Of a DNA stretch of 64,000 bases, positions 7,824-16,516 are shown one piece after another. The translations under genes and the position numbers were made by a program. The notes below the pieces were generated by a model. That model searched no databases and was not told the DNA's origin. It was given only the letters and a program-made list of their open reading frames with translations. The DNA is from Bacillota bacterium (GTDB lineage: Bacteria > Bacillota > Clostridia > Christensenellales > CAG-138). Numbering within the stretch: position 1 is the first letter of the stretch; each line of letters opens with the position of its first letter. Location: the NCBI GenBank assembly GCA_023390655.1, contig JAEWCL010000021.1:89060-153059 (forward strand). Reading direction: 5' to 3'.

Positions 7824-8987
7824 ATGCCGTCCATGCAGCCGCACAGAAAAAAGAAACGGCTTCCCATCCTGTGGTGTTATCCCATCACCGCGGCTGTGGT
7901 GCTGTTTGGCGTACTGCTGTTTGCGCTTCTCTATTCCGGCGGCGGCGCTTCCGCCCTGCGGGGGCTTCCGGCGGAGGAGGAGCAGGCGGCATCCCCTTCT
8001 TCCGCGATGGCGGCAATGGCCCCCAACCCCTCTCCTGCGCCAAGTACAGCGGCACAGGATGTGGACATCACCGGCAGGCTCTTCCCTTATGAGGAAGGCG
8101 GGCTGTGGGGATATAAAAACGCCAAGGGAGATGTTGTGATACAGCCGCAGTTCCTGCGCGCGCTGGATTTTTTGCAGGGGCAGTATGCGTTTGCGGCGGT
8201 GGAGCAGGGCGGCGCGCTGCTCTATGGCCTGGTTTCCCGCAGCGGCGTCTGGGCGGCGGAACCGCAGTGGAATGAGGTGCGCCCCTACAGCGAGGGCTTG
8301 GCAGCCGTATGCCAGAACGAAAAATGGGGATATATCGATACCGCCGGCAAGATTGTGATTCCCTGTGCCTACCGGGAAACGGGAGACTTCGCAAACGGGC
8401 GCGCGGCGGTGCGGCCCAACTCCACGTTCGGCTATATCGATGCGGACGGGGACATGGCGATTACCCCGCAGTTTGAGGAGGCGGCCGCGTTCGGCAGCGA
8501 TATGGCGTTTGTCAGCGGAGAAGGCAAGCGGTATATCATCGATAAAATCGGCCGCAAGGTCGCGACCCTCAAGGATGAGCGGGGAACCGTCTACCGGGAG
8601 AATTTTGCCGCGGTGGATACCGGCAGCGGTTATGTGTTTTACAATACCTCGCGCAGGCGCGCGTTTTCAGAAACGTATCAGAACGCGGGCGCGTTTTCAG
8701 AAGGGTATGCCGCCGTCAAAAAGGACGGGCTTTGGGGGTATATCAATACCGGCGGCGTGGTGATCGCGCAGCCCAAGTACCAATCGGCAGGCCTGTTTTC
8801 ACAGAATCGCGCGCCCGTGCAGGACGCAAACGGCAAGTGGGGATATATCGATGGGACCGGGGACCATGTGATCCCCTGCGCATATGACGAGGCAGGGCCG
8901 TTCCTGCTCGATTACGCGGTGGTAAAAAAGGACGGGGTCACAGGCATCATCAACAGAAGCGGGGAATTCCTGGAACTGTACCGTTAA
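7824..8987 (+). CDS. WG-repeat (KWG) membrane-anchored protein
   Basis: 387 aa. A basic N-terminus (HRKKKRLPIL) precedes one membrane helix at about residues 22-40, then a short Ala/Pro linker, then at least six WG repeats: GLWGYKNAKGDVVIQPQF, KWGYIDTAGKIVIPCAY, FGYIDADGDMAITPQF, a degenerate one (RYIIDKIGRK), GLWGYINTGGVVIAQPKY and KWGYIDGTGDHVIPCAY. The repeats probably form an extracytoplasmic beta-structure for binding; no catalytic motif is seen. GGGAGG precedes the ATG. It overlaps the convergent crp-like gene by 4 bases at the stops. Confidence 0.85.
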   Translation: MPSMQPHRKKKRLPILWCYPITAAVVLFGVLLFALLYSGGGASALRGLPAEEEQAASPSSAMAAMAPNPSPAPSTAAQDVDITGRLFPYEEGGLWGYKNAKGDVVIQPQFLRALDFLQGQYAFAAVEQGGALLYGLVSRSGVWAAEPQWNEVRPYSEGLAAVCQNEKWGYIDTAGKIVIPCAYRETGDFANGRAAVRPNSTFGYIDADGDMAITPQFEEAAAFGSDMAFVSGEGKRYIIDKIGRKVATLKDERGTVYRENFAAVDTGSGYVFYNTSRRRAFSETYQNAGAFSEGYAAVKKDGLWGYINTGGVVIAQPKYQSAGLFSQNRAPVQDANGKWGYIDGTGDHVIPCAYDEAGPFLLDYAVVKKDGVTGIINRSGEFLELYR

Positions 8988-9664
8988 AGTTCTTCCCTGC
9001 CCGATGCATGTAATTTGAAGGCGCTTTTGTGGTAACTCAGGACGCCTTCTTTTTGTAGCCTCGAAAGCTCGGCGGACATCGCGCTGCGCTCCACGCACAG
9101 GTAATCCGCCAGCTCCTGCCGGTCAAACGGGATGATGAACTGCGCGCTGTTGTGCCGCGCAGCCTGTTCGTTTAAGAAAGACAGCAGCTTTTCCCGCGTG
9201 GTGCGGCGGGAGAGGTGCTGGATTTTGCTGTTGAGCGTCAGGTTCTTTCGCGCCAGGATGCCCATCATGTTCCGAATCAGCTGCGTATGGAAGGCGCAGC
9301 CGTTTTCACAGGGGGACAGCATGCGCGTATGGTCAAGCAGCAGCGCCTCGCAATCGGACGCCGCCTCTACGGAGACCGGCAGCAGCGGCGCGTTGCCGAA
9401 GGCGAATGCTTCTGCAAAGAGGTCGCCCGCGCCAAGCTGCGTCAACAGCGTGCGCGTACCGTAAAGGTCCTCCCGCGTGACCTGCACGCGGCCTGCAAGC
9501 ACCATGCCGAAGCAGGTCACAGGCTCACCCGCGCGAAGAAGCAGGGCGCCTTTTTGATAGGCGCGCGGCTTTGCCCGGAGGCAGCCCAGCAGCCCATAGA
9601 GATCTTCTTCCACAATGGAATGGAACAGCGGCGCCTCCCGCAATACGTCAAAATGCTGCTGCAT
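8984..9664 (-). CDS. Crp/Fnr-family transcriptional regulator
   Basis: 226 aa. Residues ~15-120 form a cyclic-nucleotide-binding-type beta-barrel (LLLRAGEPVTCFGMVLAGRV, LGAGDLFAEAFAF). Residues ~150-220 form the Crp-type winged helix (TTREKLLSFL, DRQELADYLCVERSAMSAEL, LQKEGVLSYH). The cluster-ligating cysteines of Fnr are not evident, so an effector-binding Crp-like role is more likely. The ATG at 9664 is used because of an AGGG ribosome site; an upstream ATG at 9697 has none. Its targets are unknown; the family commonly regulates anaerobic metabolism or stress. Confidence 0.88.
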   Translation of the reverse strand: MQQHFDVLREAPLFHSIVEEDLYGLLGCLRAKPRAYQKGALLLRAGEPVTCFGMVLAGRVQVTREDLYGTRTLLTQLGAGDLFAEAFAFGNAPLLPVSVEAASDCEALLLDHTRMLSPCENGCAFHTQLIRNMMGILARKNLTLNSKIQHLSRRTTREKLLSFLNEQAARHNSAQFIIPFDRQELADYLCVERSAMSAELSRLQKEGVLSYHKSAFKLHASGREEL

Positions 9665-9708
9665 TTCCCTACCCCCTTTTCGTTGGAAAACCAACATCCA
9701 TCAGCAAC

Positions 9709-9738
9709 AGTATATCGGGTCCCGGTGGATATATGCAA
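9709..9738 (-). promoter_or_regulatory. Promoter of the Crp/Fnr-like gene
   Basis: On the minus strand TTGCAT (9733-9738), 18 bases, TATACT (9709-9714). A GTTGG-AAAA-CCAAC palindrome at 9682-9695 lies between it and the start and could be an operator or hairpin in the leader. Confidence 0.6.
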
Positions 9739-10020
9739 GGAATTTTCAAGGGGAAATGCCCCATTGGGCCGCATGGCATGGTTCCAAAGCGGAAAAGCCG
9801 CCCCGAAAGCTTCCGTTCGCTGTGCGGCGGCGGCAGGCTTTGCAGGAAGTACCGGCCGCGTTACCTTTCCTGGCATACAAAGCGGCCCTATAGGGCCGCT
9901 TTTGTACTGGATTAGCGCTTTTGCGGGAATGCTCCTTGAGCGAAAAGGGGGACGCAGGGCTCTGCGCGCCCTGCGCGGGGGAAGGGGGGGTTATGGAGCA
10001 TCCCCTATGGAAAACTCAGT
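9739..10020. other. Intergenic region upstream of crp-like gene and downstream of gcvPB
   Basis: Apart from the terminator at 9879-9904, it holds only GC-rich sequence (CAGGGCTCTGCGCGCCCTGCGCGGGGG around 9955-9985) with imperfect hairpins. No gene is seen. Confidence 0.45.
9879..9904 (-). terminator. Terminator of the glycine cleavage operon
   Basis: Near-perfect palindrome AAAGCGGCCCTA-TAGGGCCGCTTTT; the T-run on the minus strand follows gcvPB by about 120 bases. Confidence 0.82.
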
Positions 10021-11469
10021 TTACGCCTGCGGCGTCCAGCGTACAACGGGCGTCCGCGCGGCGCGCGTTTCGTCCGGCCTGCCGATGGGTGTCGTCACCG
10101 GCGCACGGTGCAGGGCGTCAGGATCGTTCGCCGCAACATATGCGATCTCGCACATGATGGCGATGAGCCGGTCCAAATCCTCCCGGCTTTCCGTTTCCGT
10201 CGGCTCAAACATCATCGCTTCATGCACGATCAGCGGGAAGTAGATCGTAGGGGGATGGAACCCGCGGTCGATAATCGCCTTGGCGATATCGAGCGTGCGC
10301 ACGCCGTTTGCCAGCTGCTCGCGCGGCTGCACCACGCATTCGTGCATGCAGACCCTGTCGTGCGGCAGCGCATAGCAGGCTTTGAGGCCATGCTGGATAT
10401 AGTTTGCGTTGAGCACGGCGTTTTCGCTTGCAGCGGTCAAGCCTTCCCCGCCAAGGGAAAGGATGTAGGCATACGCGCGCGCCAGCACCCCGAAGTTGCC
10501 GAAAAACGGCTTCACGCGGCCGATGGAGAGCGGGCGGTCCGCATCGATACGCACGGTACCGTCTTCCCCTTTGAGCAAAACGGGTGCGGGCAGGAAGGGA
10601 ATGAGTTCCTTCTTGACGCCCACCGGGCCTGCGCCCGGCCCGCCGCCGCCGTGCGGGGTGGAGAACGTCTTGTGGAGGTTCAGGTGCACCACATCAAAGC
10701 CCATGTCGCCCGGGCGCACCTTGCCCATGATGGCGTTCATGTTTGCCCCGTCGTAATAGAGAAGGCCGCCCGCTTCATGCACGAGCGCCGCGATCTCTAA
10801 AATGTTGCGCTCAAACAGCCCGAGCGTGCTGGGGTTGGTGAGCATGAGACCCGCCGTCTTATTGGAAAGGCGCGCTTTGAGCGCTTCCACATCCACGCCG
10901 CCTTCGGCGTTGGAGGGGATTTCCACGGCCTTGAATCCGGCAAGCGCCGCCGAAGCCGGGTTGGTGCCGTGCGCGGAATCCGGCACGAGCATTTCCGTGC
11001 GCTCTGCGTCGTTGCGCAACTGGTGATACGCCTTGATGATCATCAGGCCCGTCAGCTCCCCGTGCGCGCCCGCGGCGGGCTGCAAGGTGAAGGCGTCCAT
11101 GCCGGTGACTTCAGAAAGCGCGTCCTGCAGATGTCCCATCATGGCAAACGCGCCCGCGAGGTCGTCTTCCTCCAGCAGAGGATGCATATCGCGGAACACG
11201 CCCGCGACTTCCTCGTTAATTTTGGGGTTATACTTCATTGTGCAGGAGCCGAGCGGATAGCTGCCGTTGTCCACGCCGAAATTGCGGCGGGAAAGGCGGA
11301 CATAATGGCGCACAAGCTCCACTTCGGAGAGTTCGGGCAGCGGCAGGCGCTCGCCCAGAAGTGCTTCGGGCAGCAGATTGTCAAGCTGCGGCACATCGAG
11401 CGGCGGCAGGTCCGCGGCGCGGCGGTTTTCATGGTTGAGTTCAAACAGCAGCGGTACGGTGCTTCTCAT
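10021..11469 (-). CDS. gcvPB: Glycine dehydrogenase (decarboxylating) subunit 2 (P-protein beta)
   Basis: 482 aa, the usual length of the split P-protein C-terminal half. The PLP-lysine motif VHLNLHKTFSTPHGGGG is intact near residue 270, with GANMNAIMGKVRPGD before it. With GcvPA it decarboxylates glycine and transfers the aminomethyl group to lipoylated GcvH. The start ATG overlaps the gcvPA stop by 4 bases and is preceded by GAGGAGG, so the two subunits are translationally coupled. Confidence 0.96.
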   Translation of the reverse strand: MRSTVPLLFELNHENRRAADLPPLDVPQLDNLLPEALLGERLPLPELSEVELVRHYVRLSRRNFGVDNGSYPLGSCTMKYNPKINEEVAGVFRDMHPLLEEDDLAGAFAMMGHLQDALSEVTGMDAFTLQPAAGAHGELTGLMIIKAYHQLRNDAERTEMLVPDSAHGTNPASAALAGFKAVEIPSNAEGGVDVEALKARLSNKTAGLMLTNPSTLGLFERNILEIAALVHEAGGLLYYDGANMNAIMGKVRPGDMGFDVVHLNLHKTFSTPHGGGGPGAGPVGVKKELIPFLPAPVLLKGEDGTVRIDADRPLSIGRVKPFFGNFGVLARAYAYILSLGGEGLTAASENAVLNANYIQHGLKACYALPHDRVCMHECVVQPREQLANGVRTLDIAKAIIDRGFHPPTIYFPLIVHEAMMFEPTETESREDLDRLIAIMCEIAYVAANDPDALHRAPVTTPIGRPDETRAARTPVVRWTPQA

Positions 11470-12800
11470 TTTGCCACCTCCTCAAGCGCGGTGAGGAATG
11501 CGTCCAGCTCCTCGCGCGTATTCTGCTCCGTCGCGCAGTACAGGATGCCGTTGTCCCCGGGGAAATAGTGTCTTAGCGGCAGGCCGCCGATGAACCCGCG
11601 TGCCCGGAGCTCTTTGTTGATGGCGGCTGCATCCTTCTCGCAGTCGATCACAAACTCATGGAAGAACGGCGCGTTGTAGCGTGCGCGCATTCCGGGGATA
11701 TGCAGGATGCCTTCATAGAGGTAGTGCGCCTTTTGCAGGCACTGCCCCGCCACCTCCCGCATGCCGACGGGGCCGAGCGCCCCAACGTAGACGGCGGCGC
11801 GCAGCGCGCACAGGCTCTGGTTGGAGCAGATGTTGGAGGAAGCCTTTTCCCTGCGGATGTGCTGCTCGCGTGCCTGCAGGGTGAGCACATACGCGCGGTT
11901 GCCCTCCGCGTCCACGGTTTCCCCCGCGATCCTGCCCGGCAGGTGGCGGATATACTGCTGCTTGGTCGCCATAAACCCAAGGTACGGGCCGCCGACAGAG
12001 AGCGGCAGGCCGAGCGGCTGGCCTTCCCCCACCGCGATATCCGCACCATAGTCGCCCGGGCGCTTTAATAGGCCAAGCGACGTGGGGTTGACGACAGCGG
12101 TCAACAGCGCGCCTTTTTCGTGCAGCATTGTGGCGGCGCTTTCCATATCCTCTACAATCCCGAGAAAGTTTGGGTTTTGCAGCAACAGGCCCGCGGCGCC
12201 CTCAAGGTTTGCTTCGAGCGCGTTAAAATCCGTCCTGCCTTCCCTGTCCAGCGGAATTTCCGTAAGTTCAAAGCCGACAAACCGTGCGTAGGTCTTTAAT
12301 ATGGCGACGTATTCCGGGTTGAGCCCCGCGGAATAGAGTACCTTGTTTTTGCGCGTGATGCCGCGCAGCATGATCATGGCCTCCGCGCACGCCGAGCCGC
12401 CGTCATAAACGGAAGCGTTGGAGGCGTCAAGCCCGGTTAGCTGGCAGATGAGCGTCTGGTACTCAAAGATGGCCTGCAGCATGCCCTGGCTCATCTCCGG
12501 CTGGTAAGGCGTATACGCGGTGTAGAACTCCGAGCGTGCCGCCACCATATCCACCACCGAGGGGATGTAGTGCCGGTAGGCGCCCGCGCCCCTAAACAGC
12601 GGCAGGTCGCCAGCTTCGCTCGCGAACGCCTTGAATATCCGGCGCACTTCCTGCTCGCTCTTGCCCTTTTCCAAATCAAGCGGGCGCTTCAACCGCGCCG
12701 CATCGGGAATATCGGGGAACAGGTCGTCGATGCTGTCTAGCCCGATGGCCTTTAGCATCTCAAGCTGCTCCTCCTTTGTATTCGGGATGTAACTGCGCAT
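11466..12800 (-). CDS. gcvPA: Glycine dehydrogenase (decarboxylating) subunit 1 (P-protein alpha)
   Basis: 444 aa, matching the N-terminal half of P-protein in split systems (MRSYIPNTKEEQLEMLKAIG, FRGAGAYRHYIPSVVD, YTPYQPEMSQGMLQAIFEYQ, SVGGPYLGFMATKQQYIRHLPGR). It forms the heterotetramer with GcvPB in the cytoplasm. AAAGGAG precedes the ATG. It sits 12 bases after gcvH and overlaps gcvPB by 4, within one riboswitch-controlled operon. Confidence 0.96.
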   Translation of the reverse strand: MRSYIPNTKEEQLEMLKAIGLDSIDDLFPDIPDAARLKRPLDLEKGKSEQEVRRIFKAFASEAGDLPLFRGAGAYRHYIPSVVDMVAARSEFYTAYTPYQPEMSQGMLQAIFEYQTLICQLTGLDASNASVYDGGSACAEAMIMLRGITRKNKVLYSAGLNPEYVAILKTYARFVGFELTEIPLDREGRTDFNALEANLEGAAGLLLQNPNFLGIVEDMESAATMLHEKGALLTAVVNPTSLGLLKRPGDYGADIAVGEGQPLGLPLSVGGPYLGFMATKQQYIRHLPGRIAGETVDAEGNRAYVLTLQAREQHIRREKASSNICSNQSLCALRAAVYVGALGPVGMREVAGQCLQKAHYLYEGILHIPGMRARYNAPFFHEFVIDCEKDAAAINKELRARGFIGGLPLRHYFPGDNGILYCATEQNTREELDAFLTALEEVAK

Positions 12801-12812
12801 GTGCGTTCTCCT

Positions 12813-13187
12813 TTAGAGCGTTGCGACGAACGCGTCGTACTCTTCCGCGCTCATCAGCGCCGCTTCGTCCACCTCGCTTGCGGCGAGCACGGCGAGGAAC
12901 TCTTCATACGGCGCGCTGTTCAGGCGCTCCGGTTCGTTTTCAAGCGGCTGGTTTACTTCCAATACTTCGCCGCCCACGGGCGTATAGACATTGGATACCG
13001 CCTTGACGGATTCCAGCACCGCAAAGCTCTCCCCGATCTTAATGTCGCTTCCAACCTGCGGCAGCTCCACATATACGATATCCCCCAGCGCTTCCTGTGC
13101 GTGCGCCGTGATGCCAAGGCGCGCCTTGCCATCCCCGATGATTACCCATTCGTGTTCCTTGGTGTACTTGCGGTCGTTCGGCGTCAT
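12813..13187 (-). CDS. gcvH: Glycine cleavage system H protein
   Basis: 124 aa, typical length. It carries the lipoyl attachment motif ESVKA within FAVLESVKAVSNVYTPVGGEV (lysine about residue 61); it shuttles the aminomethyl group between P, T and L proteins. GGAGG precedes the ATG. The distance to gcvT upstream is 187 bases and contains a Z repeat. No lipoate ligase or L-protein gene is in the window. Confidence 0.96.
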   Translation of the reverse strand: MTPNDRKYTKEHEWVIIGDGKARLGITAHAQEALGDIVYVELPQVGSDIKIGESFAVLESVKAVSNVYTPVGGEVLEVNQPLENEPERLNSAPYEEFLAVLAASEVDEAALMSAEEYDAFVATL

Positions 13188-13314
13188 AGTAATATCCTCC
13201 TTATGATTTTGAAGTGTCGTTGTTTTTATGGGTGAACGCAGTTCACACCTGCTGTTGTATGGTGTGATCCGTAGGGCCGACTGTGGCCGCCCGTGAATCT
13301 GAATTCAAAATGGG

Positions 13315-13366
13315 ATCCAAGGGCCGTTACGACCCTTGGCGGGTGCTTGAGGGCAGCGCCCTCATA
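13315..13366 (-). repeat. Dispersed intergenic repeat Z, copy 3
   Basis: Between gcvT and gcvH. Minus-strand reading: GAGGGCGCTGCCCTC hairpin, AAGCACCCGCC, then CAAGGGTCGTAACGGCCCTTGG hairpin, the same order as at 4608-4672. It lies inside the operon transcript and could tune gcvH expression or mRNA stability. Confidence 0.55.
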
Positions 13367-13374
13367 ACAATCTC

Positions 13375-14454
13375 TTACTTGCTCCGCTTATAGAACGGCA
13401 GCGCGACCTGCTCCGCCTGCAGCGGGCGGTTGCGCACGAGGATAGAGAATGCGGCCTCTTTTGCGGCATCCGCGTCAATGAGCGCCATGGCATAGCTTGC
13501 GCCAAGCGTGGGCGAAGGTACGCCGGAGGTGGTGACGCCGACTTTAATGCCATCCACAAGCACATCCTCGCCGCCGCGCGCGATGCCGCGGTCGATGAGT
13601 TTTAGGCCGATGCGTACGCGCGCGGGCGCTGCAAGAAACGCCTCGCGGCCGATAAATGCGTCCTTATCGGGCTTGATGGCAAAGGAAAGGCCTGCTTCCG
13701 CCGGCGTGATGTCTTTGGAAAGCTCATGTCCATATAGCGGCATGCCCGCTTCAAAGCGCAGCGTATCGCGCGCGCCAAGGCCGCAGGGCAGAACGCCAAA
13801 GGGTTTGCCCGCTTCAAGCAGCAGGTTAAAGAGCGCCGCGCCGTCGGTTGCGGCGCAGTACAGCTCCACCCCGTCCTCGCCGGTGTAGCCCGTGCGGGAA
13901 ACGATAGCGGGGAAACCGCTGACATTCAGTTCGGCAAACGAATAGTTCTTTTCAGGCAGGGGGCCGTCGCACAGCGGGGCCAACAGCACGTTCGCCTTTG
14001 GTCCCTGCACGGCAATCTGCGCCCAACTTGCGTACTGGTTTTCAAGCGTAACGTCGTAGCCCTCAGCATTCTGCTGCATCCATTCAAAATCCTTTTGCGT
14101 GTTGGAAGCGTTGACGACGAGGAGATAGCGCTCCGTATTGAATTTGTAGACGATGATGTCGTCTACCGTGCCGCCGTCAGGATAACACATGGGAGAGTAG
14201 CGGCAGCGGAAAGGCAGCATGGATGCGATGTTGTTGGTGAGAATATGGTCCAGATAGCGTTCTGCGTCCTTACCGCAAACAAAGAGTTCCCCCATGTGGG
14301 AAACATCAAACAGCCCCGCGCGTTCGCGCACGGCCTTGTGCTCCTCAAGAACAGAGGAATACTGTACCGGCAGCGCCCAGCCGCCAAAGTCAATGAGTTT
14401 TCCGCCAAGCGCCACGTGCGCCTCATAAAGCGGTGTTTGTTTAAGACCGTCCAT
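13375..14454 (-). CDS. gcvT: Glycine cleavage system aminomethyltransferase (T protein)
   Basis: 359 aa, the normal GcvT length, starting MDGLKQTPLYEAHVALGGKL with GGGAGG upstream. Family motifs include FGGWALPVQY, GLFDVSHMGE, SRTGYTGEDGVELYC and the C-terminal GCV_T barrel (GVPSPTLGASYAMALID). It releases ammonia and passes the one-carbon unit to tetrahydrofolate. A much longer open frame extends into the riboswitch, but the internal ATG at 14454 is the only plausible start. First gene of the gcvT-H-PA-PB operon. Confidence 0.96.
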   Translation of the reverse strand: MDGLKQTPLYEAHVALGGKLIDFGGWALPVQYSSVLEEHKAVRERAGLFDVSHMGELFVCGKDAERYLDHILTNNIASMLPFRCRYSPMCYPDGGTVDDIIVYKFNTERYLLVVNASNTQKDFEWMQQNAEGYDVTLENQYASWAQIAVQGPKANVLLAPLCDGPLPEKNYSFAELNVSGFPAIVSRTGYTGEDGVELYCAATDGAALFNLLLEAGKPFGVLPCGLGARDTLRFEAGMPLYGHELSKDITPAEAGLSFAIKPDKDAFIGREAFLAAPARVRIGLKLIDRGIARGGEDVLVDGIKVGVTTSGVPSPTLGASYAMALIDADAAKEAAFSILVRNRPLQAEQVALPFYKRSK

Positions 14455-14493
14455 AAAAGAAACCTCCCGATGCGTATGTTGTGCAAAGAACAG

Positions 14494-14526
14494 AAAAAGA
14501 GCGCGCAAAAAACAAATTGCGCGCTC
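14494..14526 (-). terminator. Riboswitch expression-platform terminator of gcvT
   Basis: Minus-strand GAGCGCGCA / TGCGCGCTC stem followed by TTTTT, placed between the second aptamer and the gcvT ribosome site. The 5' arm directly abuts the end of aptamer 2, so ligand binding can compete with the stem. Confidence 0.85.
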
Positions 14527-14700
14527 CGTCTTTGTACCTGAGAGATTCCCCCACATCGGGGTTGCCCCATCGGCGCCGCGTAAAGCTGTTGCAGCTTTCC
14601 GGAGGTCTGTCCGGGTACGGTTCTTTTGCCTGAGAGTTTTTTGCACTTCCCCTTCGGCGCCCGCAGGAAAGCATGCCTGCCGGTCTCTCCCGAACCCATC
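14525..14700 (-). promoter_or_regulatory. Tandem glycine riboswitch
   Basis: Minus strand: aptamer 1 has GGGAGAGACCGGC, GGCGCCGAAGGGGAAG and CTCTCAGGCAAAAGAACCG; aptamer 2 has CCGGAAAGCTGC, GGCGCCGATGGGG and CTCTCAGGTACAAAGACGGA. These are the conserved cores of the gcvT (glycine) riboswitch class. The terminator platform downstream suggests an ON switch, turning the operon on when glycine is abundant, as known for this class in front of gcv operons. Confidence 0.95.
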
Positions 14701-14734
14701 ATCCACGATATTGTATTTTCCTTGGGCTTTTTCT

Positions 14735-14763
14735 AGTATAGCAAGAAGCGCGCACATTGGAAA
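14735..14763 (-). promoter_or_regulatory. Promoter of the gcv operon
   Basis: Minus strand TTTCCA (14758-14763), 17 bases, TATACT (14735-14740). Predicted RNA start about 30 bases before the first aptamer. Confidence 0.65.
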
Positions 14764-14803
14764 GCAAAATCAAGCCGTTAAAATTTAAACGCGCTGTTTT
14801 TGC

Positions 14804-14832
14804 TTTGCGCCGGCAAAAGAAGGGTCTATACT
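14804..14832 (+). promoter_or_regulatory. Promoter of the DUF362 gene
   Basis: TTTGCG (14804-14809), 17 bases, TATACT (14827-14832), about 38 bases before the start codon; back to back with the gcv promoter. Confidence 0.5.
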
Positions 14833-14869
14833 GGAGACTGTAGGTACTTTTAATAGGGGAGGAACCAGT

Positions 14870-15973
14870 ATGGCGTCCAAGGTTTATTTTTCGGATCTTC
14901 GGGTCCCGGCAGGAAAAAGCCTGCTTGTAAAATTGAAGGAACTGCTGCTTGCGGCGGGCATGGGGGAAATTGATTTTGCGCACAAATACGCCGCCATCAA
15001 AATCCACTTTGGCGAGCCGGGCAATGTGTCGTACATCCGTCCCAATTATGCGAAGGTTGTTGCGGATCTCGTGACGGAGCTTGGCGGCAGGCCGTTTTTG
15101 ACGGACTGCAACACGCTCTATGTGGGCCGCCGGAAGAACGCGCTCGACCATATCTCCTCCGCGTATGAAAACGGCTTTTCCCCGTTTTCCACCGGCTGCC
15201 ATGTGCTCATTGGCGACGGGTTGAAGGGGACGGACGAGGTGCGCCTGCCGATTCCCGGCGGCGAGCTGTTGGAGGAAGCGCGTATCGGCCGCGCCATCAT
15301 GGACGCGGATGTGTTCATCTCGCTCAGCCATTTCAAGGGGCACGAGTGTACCGGGTTTGGCGGCGCGCTCAAGAACATCGGTATGGGCTGCGGCTCACGT
15401 GCGGGGAAAATGGCCATGCACTCGAGCGGCAAGGCGGCGGCGGATCCGGACGTATGCATCAACTGCGGCATCTGTGCTACCGTTTGCGCGCATGACGCGC
15501 AGGCATTTGACACCGGCGTATGTATCATAGACCCCGAAAAATGCGTGGGCTGCGGCATGTGCCTTGGCGTATGTCCCGTGGACGCCATCTATGCGCCGGA
15601 GGATTCGGCAAACGATCTGCTCAACAAGAAGATTGCGGAATACACAAAGGCGGTGCTTTATAACAGGCCCAACTTCCACATCAACCTCGTGATGAACGTC
15701 TCCCCCTTCTGCGACTGCCATGAATATAACGATGCGCCCATCGTGCCGGACCTTGGGATGTTTGCCTCGTTCGATCCCGTGGCGCTCGATATCGCGTGCG
15801 CGGATGCGGTGAACGCGCAGAAGCCGGTAGTAAACAGCTTCCTTGGCGAAGCCGCGCATACGCATGGAGATCACTTTACGGATATGTTCCCGGACACCTC
15901 CTGGCGCATCGGCTTGGAGCATGCAGAGATGCTCGGCGTCGGCACAATGGACTATACGCTTGTGAAAATATAA
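14870..15973 (+). CDS. DUF362 domain protein with two 4Fe-4S clusters
   Basis: 367 aa. An N-terminal DUF362 domain (IKIHFGEPGNVSYIRPN, SHFKGHECTGFGGALKNIGMG) is followed near residues 195-240 by two ferredoxin-type motifs, CINCGICATVCAHDAQ and CVGCGMCLGVCPVDAI, each with CxxCxxCxxxC. The C-terminus returns to DUF362 (FDPVALDIACADAVN). It is a cytoplasmic iron-sulfur protein, presumably for electron transfer; the family's reaction is unknown. GGGGAGGA precedes the ATG, and a strong terminator follows, so it is a single-gene unit. Confidence 0.9.
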   Translation: MASKVYFSDLRVPAGKSLLVKLKELLLAAGMGEIDFAHKYAAIKIHFGEPGNVSYIRPNYAKVVADLVTELGGRPFLTDCNTLYVGRRKNALDHISSAYENGFSPFSTGCHVLIGDGLKGTDEVRLPIPGGELLEEARIGRAIMDADVFISLSHFKGHECTGFGGALKNIGMGCGSRAGKMAMHSSGKAAADPDVCINCGICATVCAHDAQAFDTGVCIIDPEKCVGCGMCLGVCPVDAIYAPEDSANDLLNKKIAEYTKAVLYNRPNFHINLVMNVSPFCDCHEYNDAPIVPDLGMFASFDPVALDIACADAVNAQKPVVNSFLGEAAHTHGDHFTDMFPDTSWRIGLEHAEMLGVGTMDYTLVKI

Positions 15974-15988
15974 GATTTCAACGCAAAC

Positions 15989-16015
15989 AAAAGGAGGGTA
16001 GACACCCTCCTTTTT
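15989..16015 (+). terminator. Terminator of the DUF362 gene
   Basis: AAAAGGAGGGT-AGAC-ACCCTCCTTTTT, perfect stem with T-run. Confidence 0.9.
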
Positions 16016-16343
16016 GCATGATCAAAGATGGATTTTAAGGTATCGCCACTTGCAGCGGCGCGTCCTCGGCGGGAGACGCCGTGGGACACTAGGCCTGCGG
16101 GCCGTCGCGACCGATTATTTTATTTAATAGCGGGAGGGCTCACAGTTCTCAATGGTCGTATTGCGTCGCGGCAAAGTCACTCCTAATACTCTCTTGCTCA
16201 CTGGGACTCCGCCTCGCTGTTTCCGCCACAGGCGACGTTCGGCTTTGTCCTCCCCGCGCCCCCTGTCAGCCGATGCAAGCAAACAATCAATTGACGCTGC
16301 TGGCATTTTCTGCTTGGAGGGGCGGCAGTTTACTATGCTCTAT
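16016..16343. other. Gene-free spacer with repeats between DUF362 gene and deoD
   Basis: About 330 bases without a gene. Holds repeat Y copy B; a GGGCCGTCGCGACC segment near 16099 recalls the Z repeats but is too short to call. Confidence 0.5.
16139..16256 (-). repeat. Structured repeat Y, copy B
   Basis: Minus strand: block 1 GGACAAAGCCGAACG, hairpin TCGCC-TGT-GGCGG, GAAACAGCGAGG, AGTCCCAGTGAGCAAG, and block 3 GACGCAATACGACCATTGAG then AACTGTGA. Same order and spacing as copy A at 4731. Confidence 0.6.
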
Positions 16344-16370
16344 AAAAAGCGGGGCGCTTCGCCGCCCCGC
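16344..16370 (-). terminator. Terminator downstream of deoD
   Basis: Minus strand GCGGGGCG-GCGAAG-CGCCCCGC-TTTTT. Between it and deoD lie two further long hairpins: GTCCCATCTG/CAGATGGGAC (16407-16438) and CGCAAAAGTGAC/GTCACTTTTGCG (16484-16510). Confidence 0.8.
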
Positions 16371-16516
16371 CAACCAAAGCAACTTAGAAAACGATTCTTT
16401 CAATCTGTCCCATCTGGCGACATGTGCGTCAGATGGGACACCTTGCGTGCCGGGTTGCTGCGTCAGGCCGGCACGGAAAACTTCGCAAAAGTGACGCAGT
16501 CACTTTTGCGGCATTG

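Noticed and set aside
8984..8987. Four-base overlap of the WG-repeat and Crp-like genes as a fusion or coupling
   Set aside because: The genes are convergent; the overlap is only of stop codons.
14455..14757. N-terminal extension of gcvT through the riboswitch
   Set aside because: The segment encodes conserved riboswitch and terminator RNA, and GcvT homologues start at the ATG at 14454.
16407..16510. Hairpins with perfect arms between Y copy B and deoD as a separate ncRNA
   Set aside because: GTCCCATCTG/CAGATGGGAC and CGCAAAAGTGAC/GTCACTTTTGCG occur only here and fit read-through or terminator structures of deoD.
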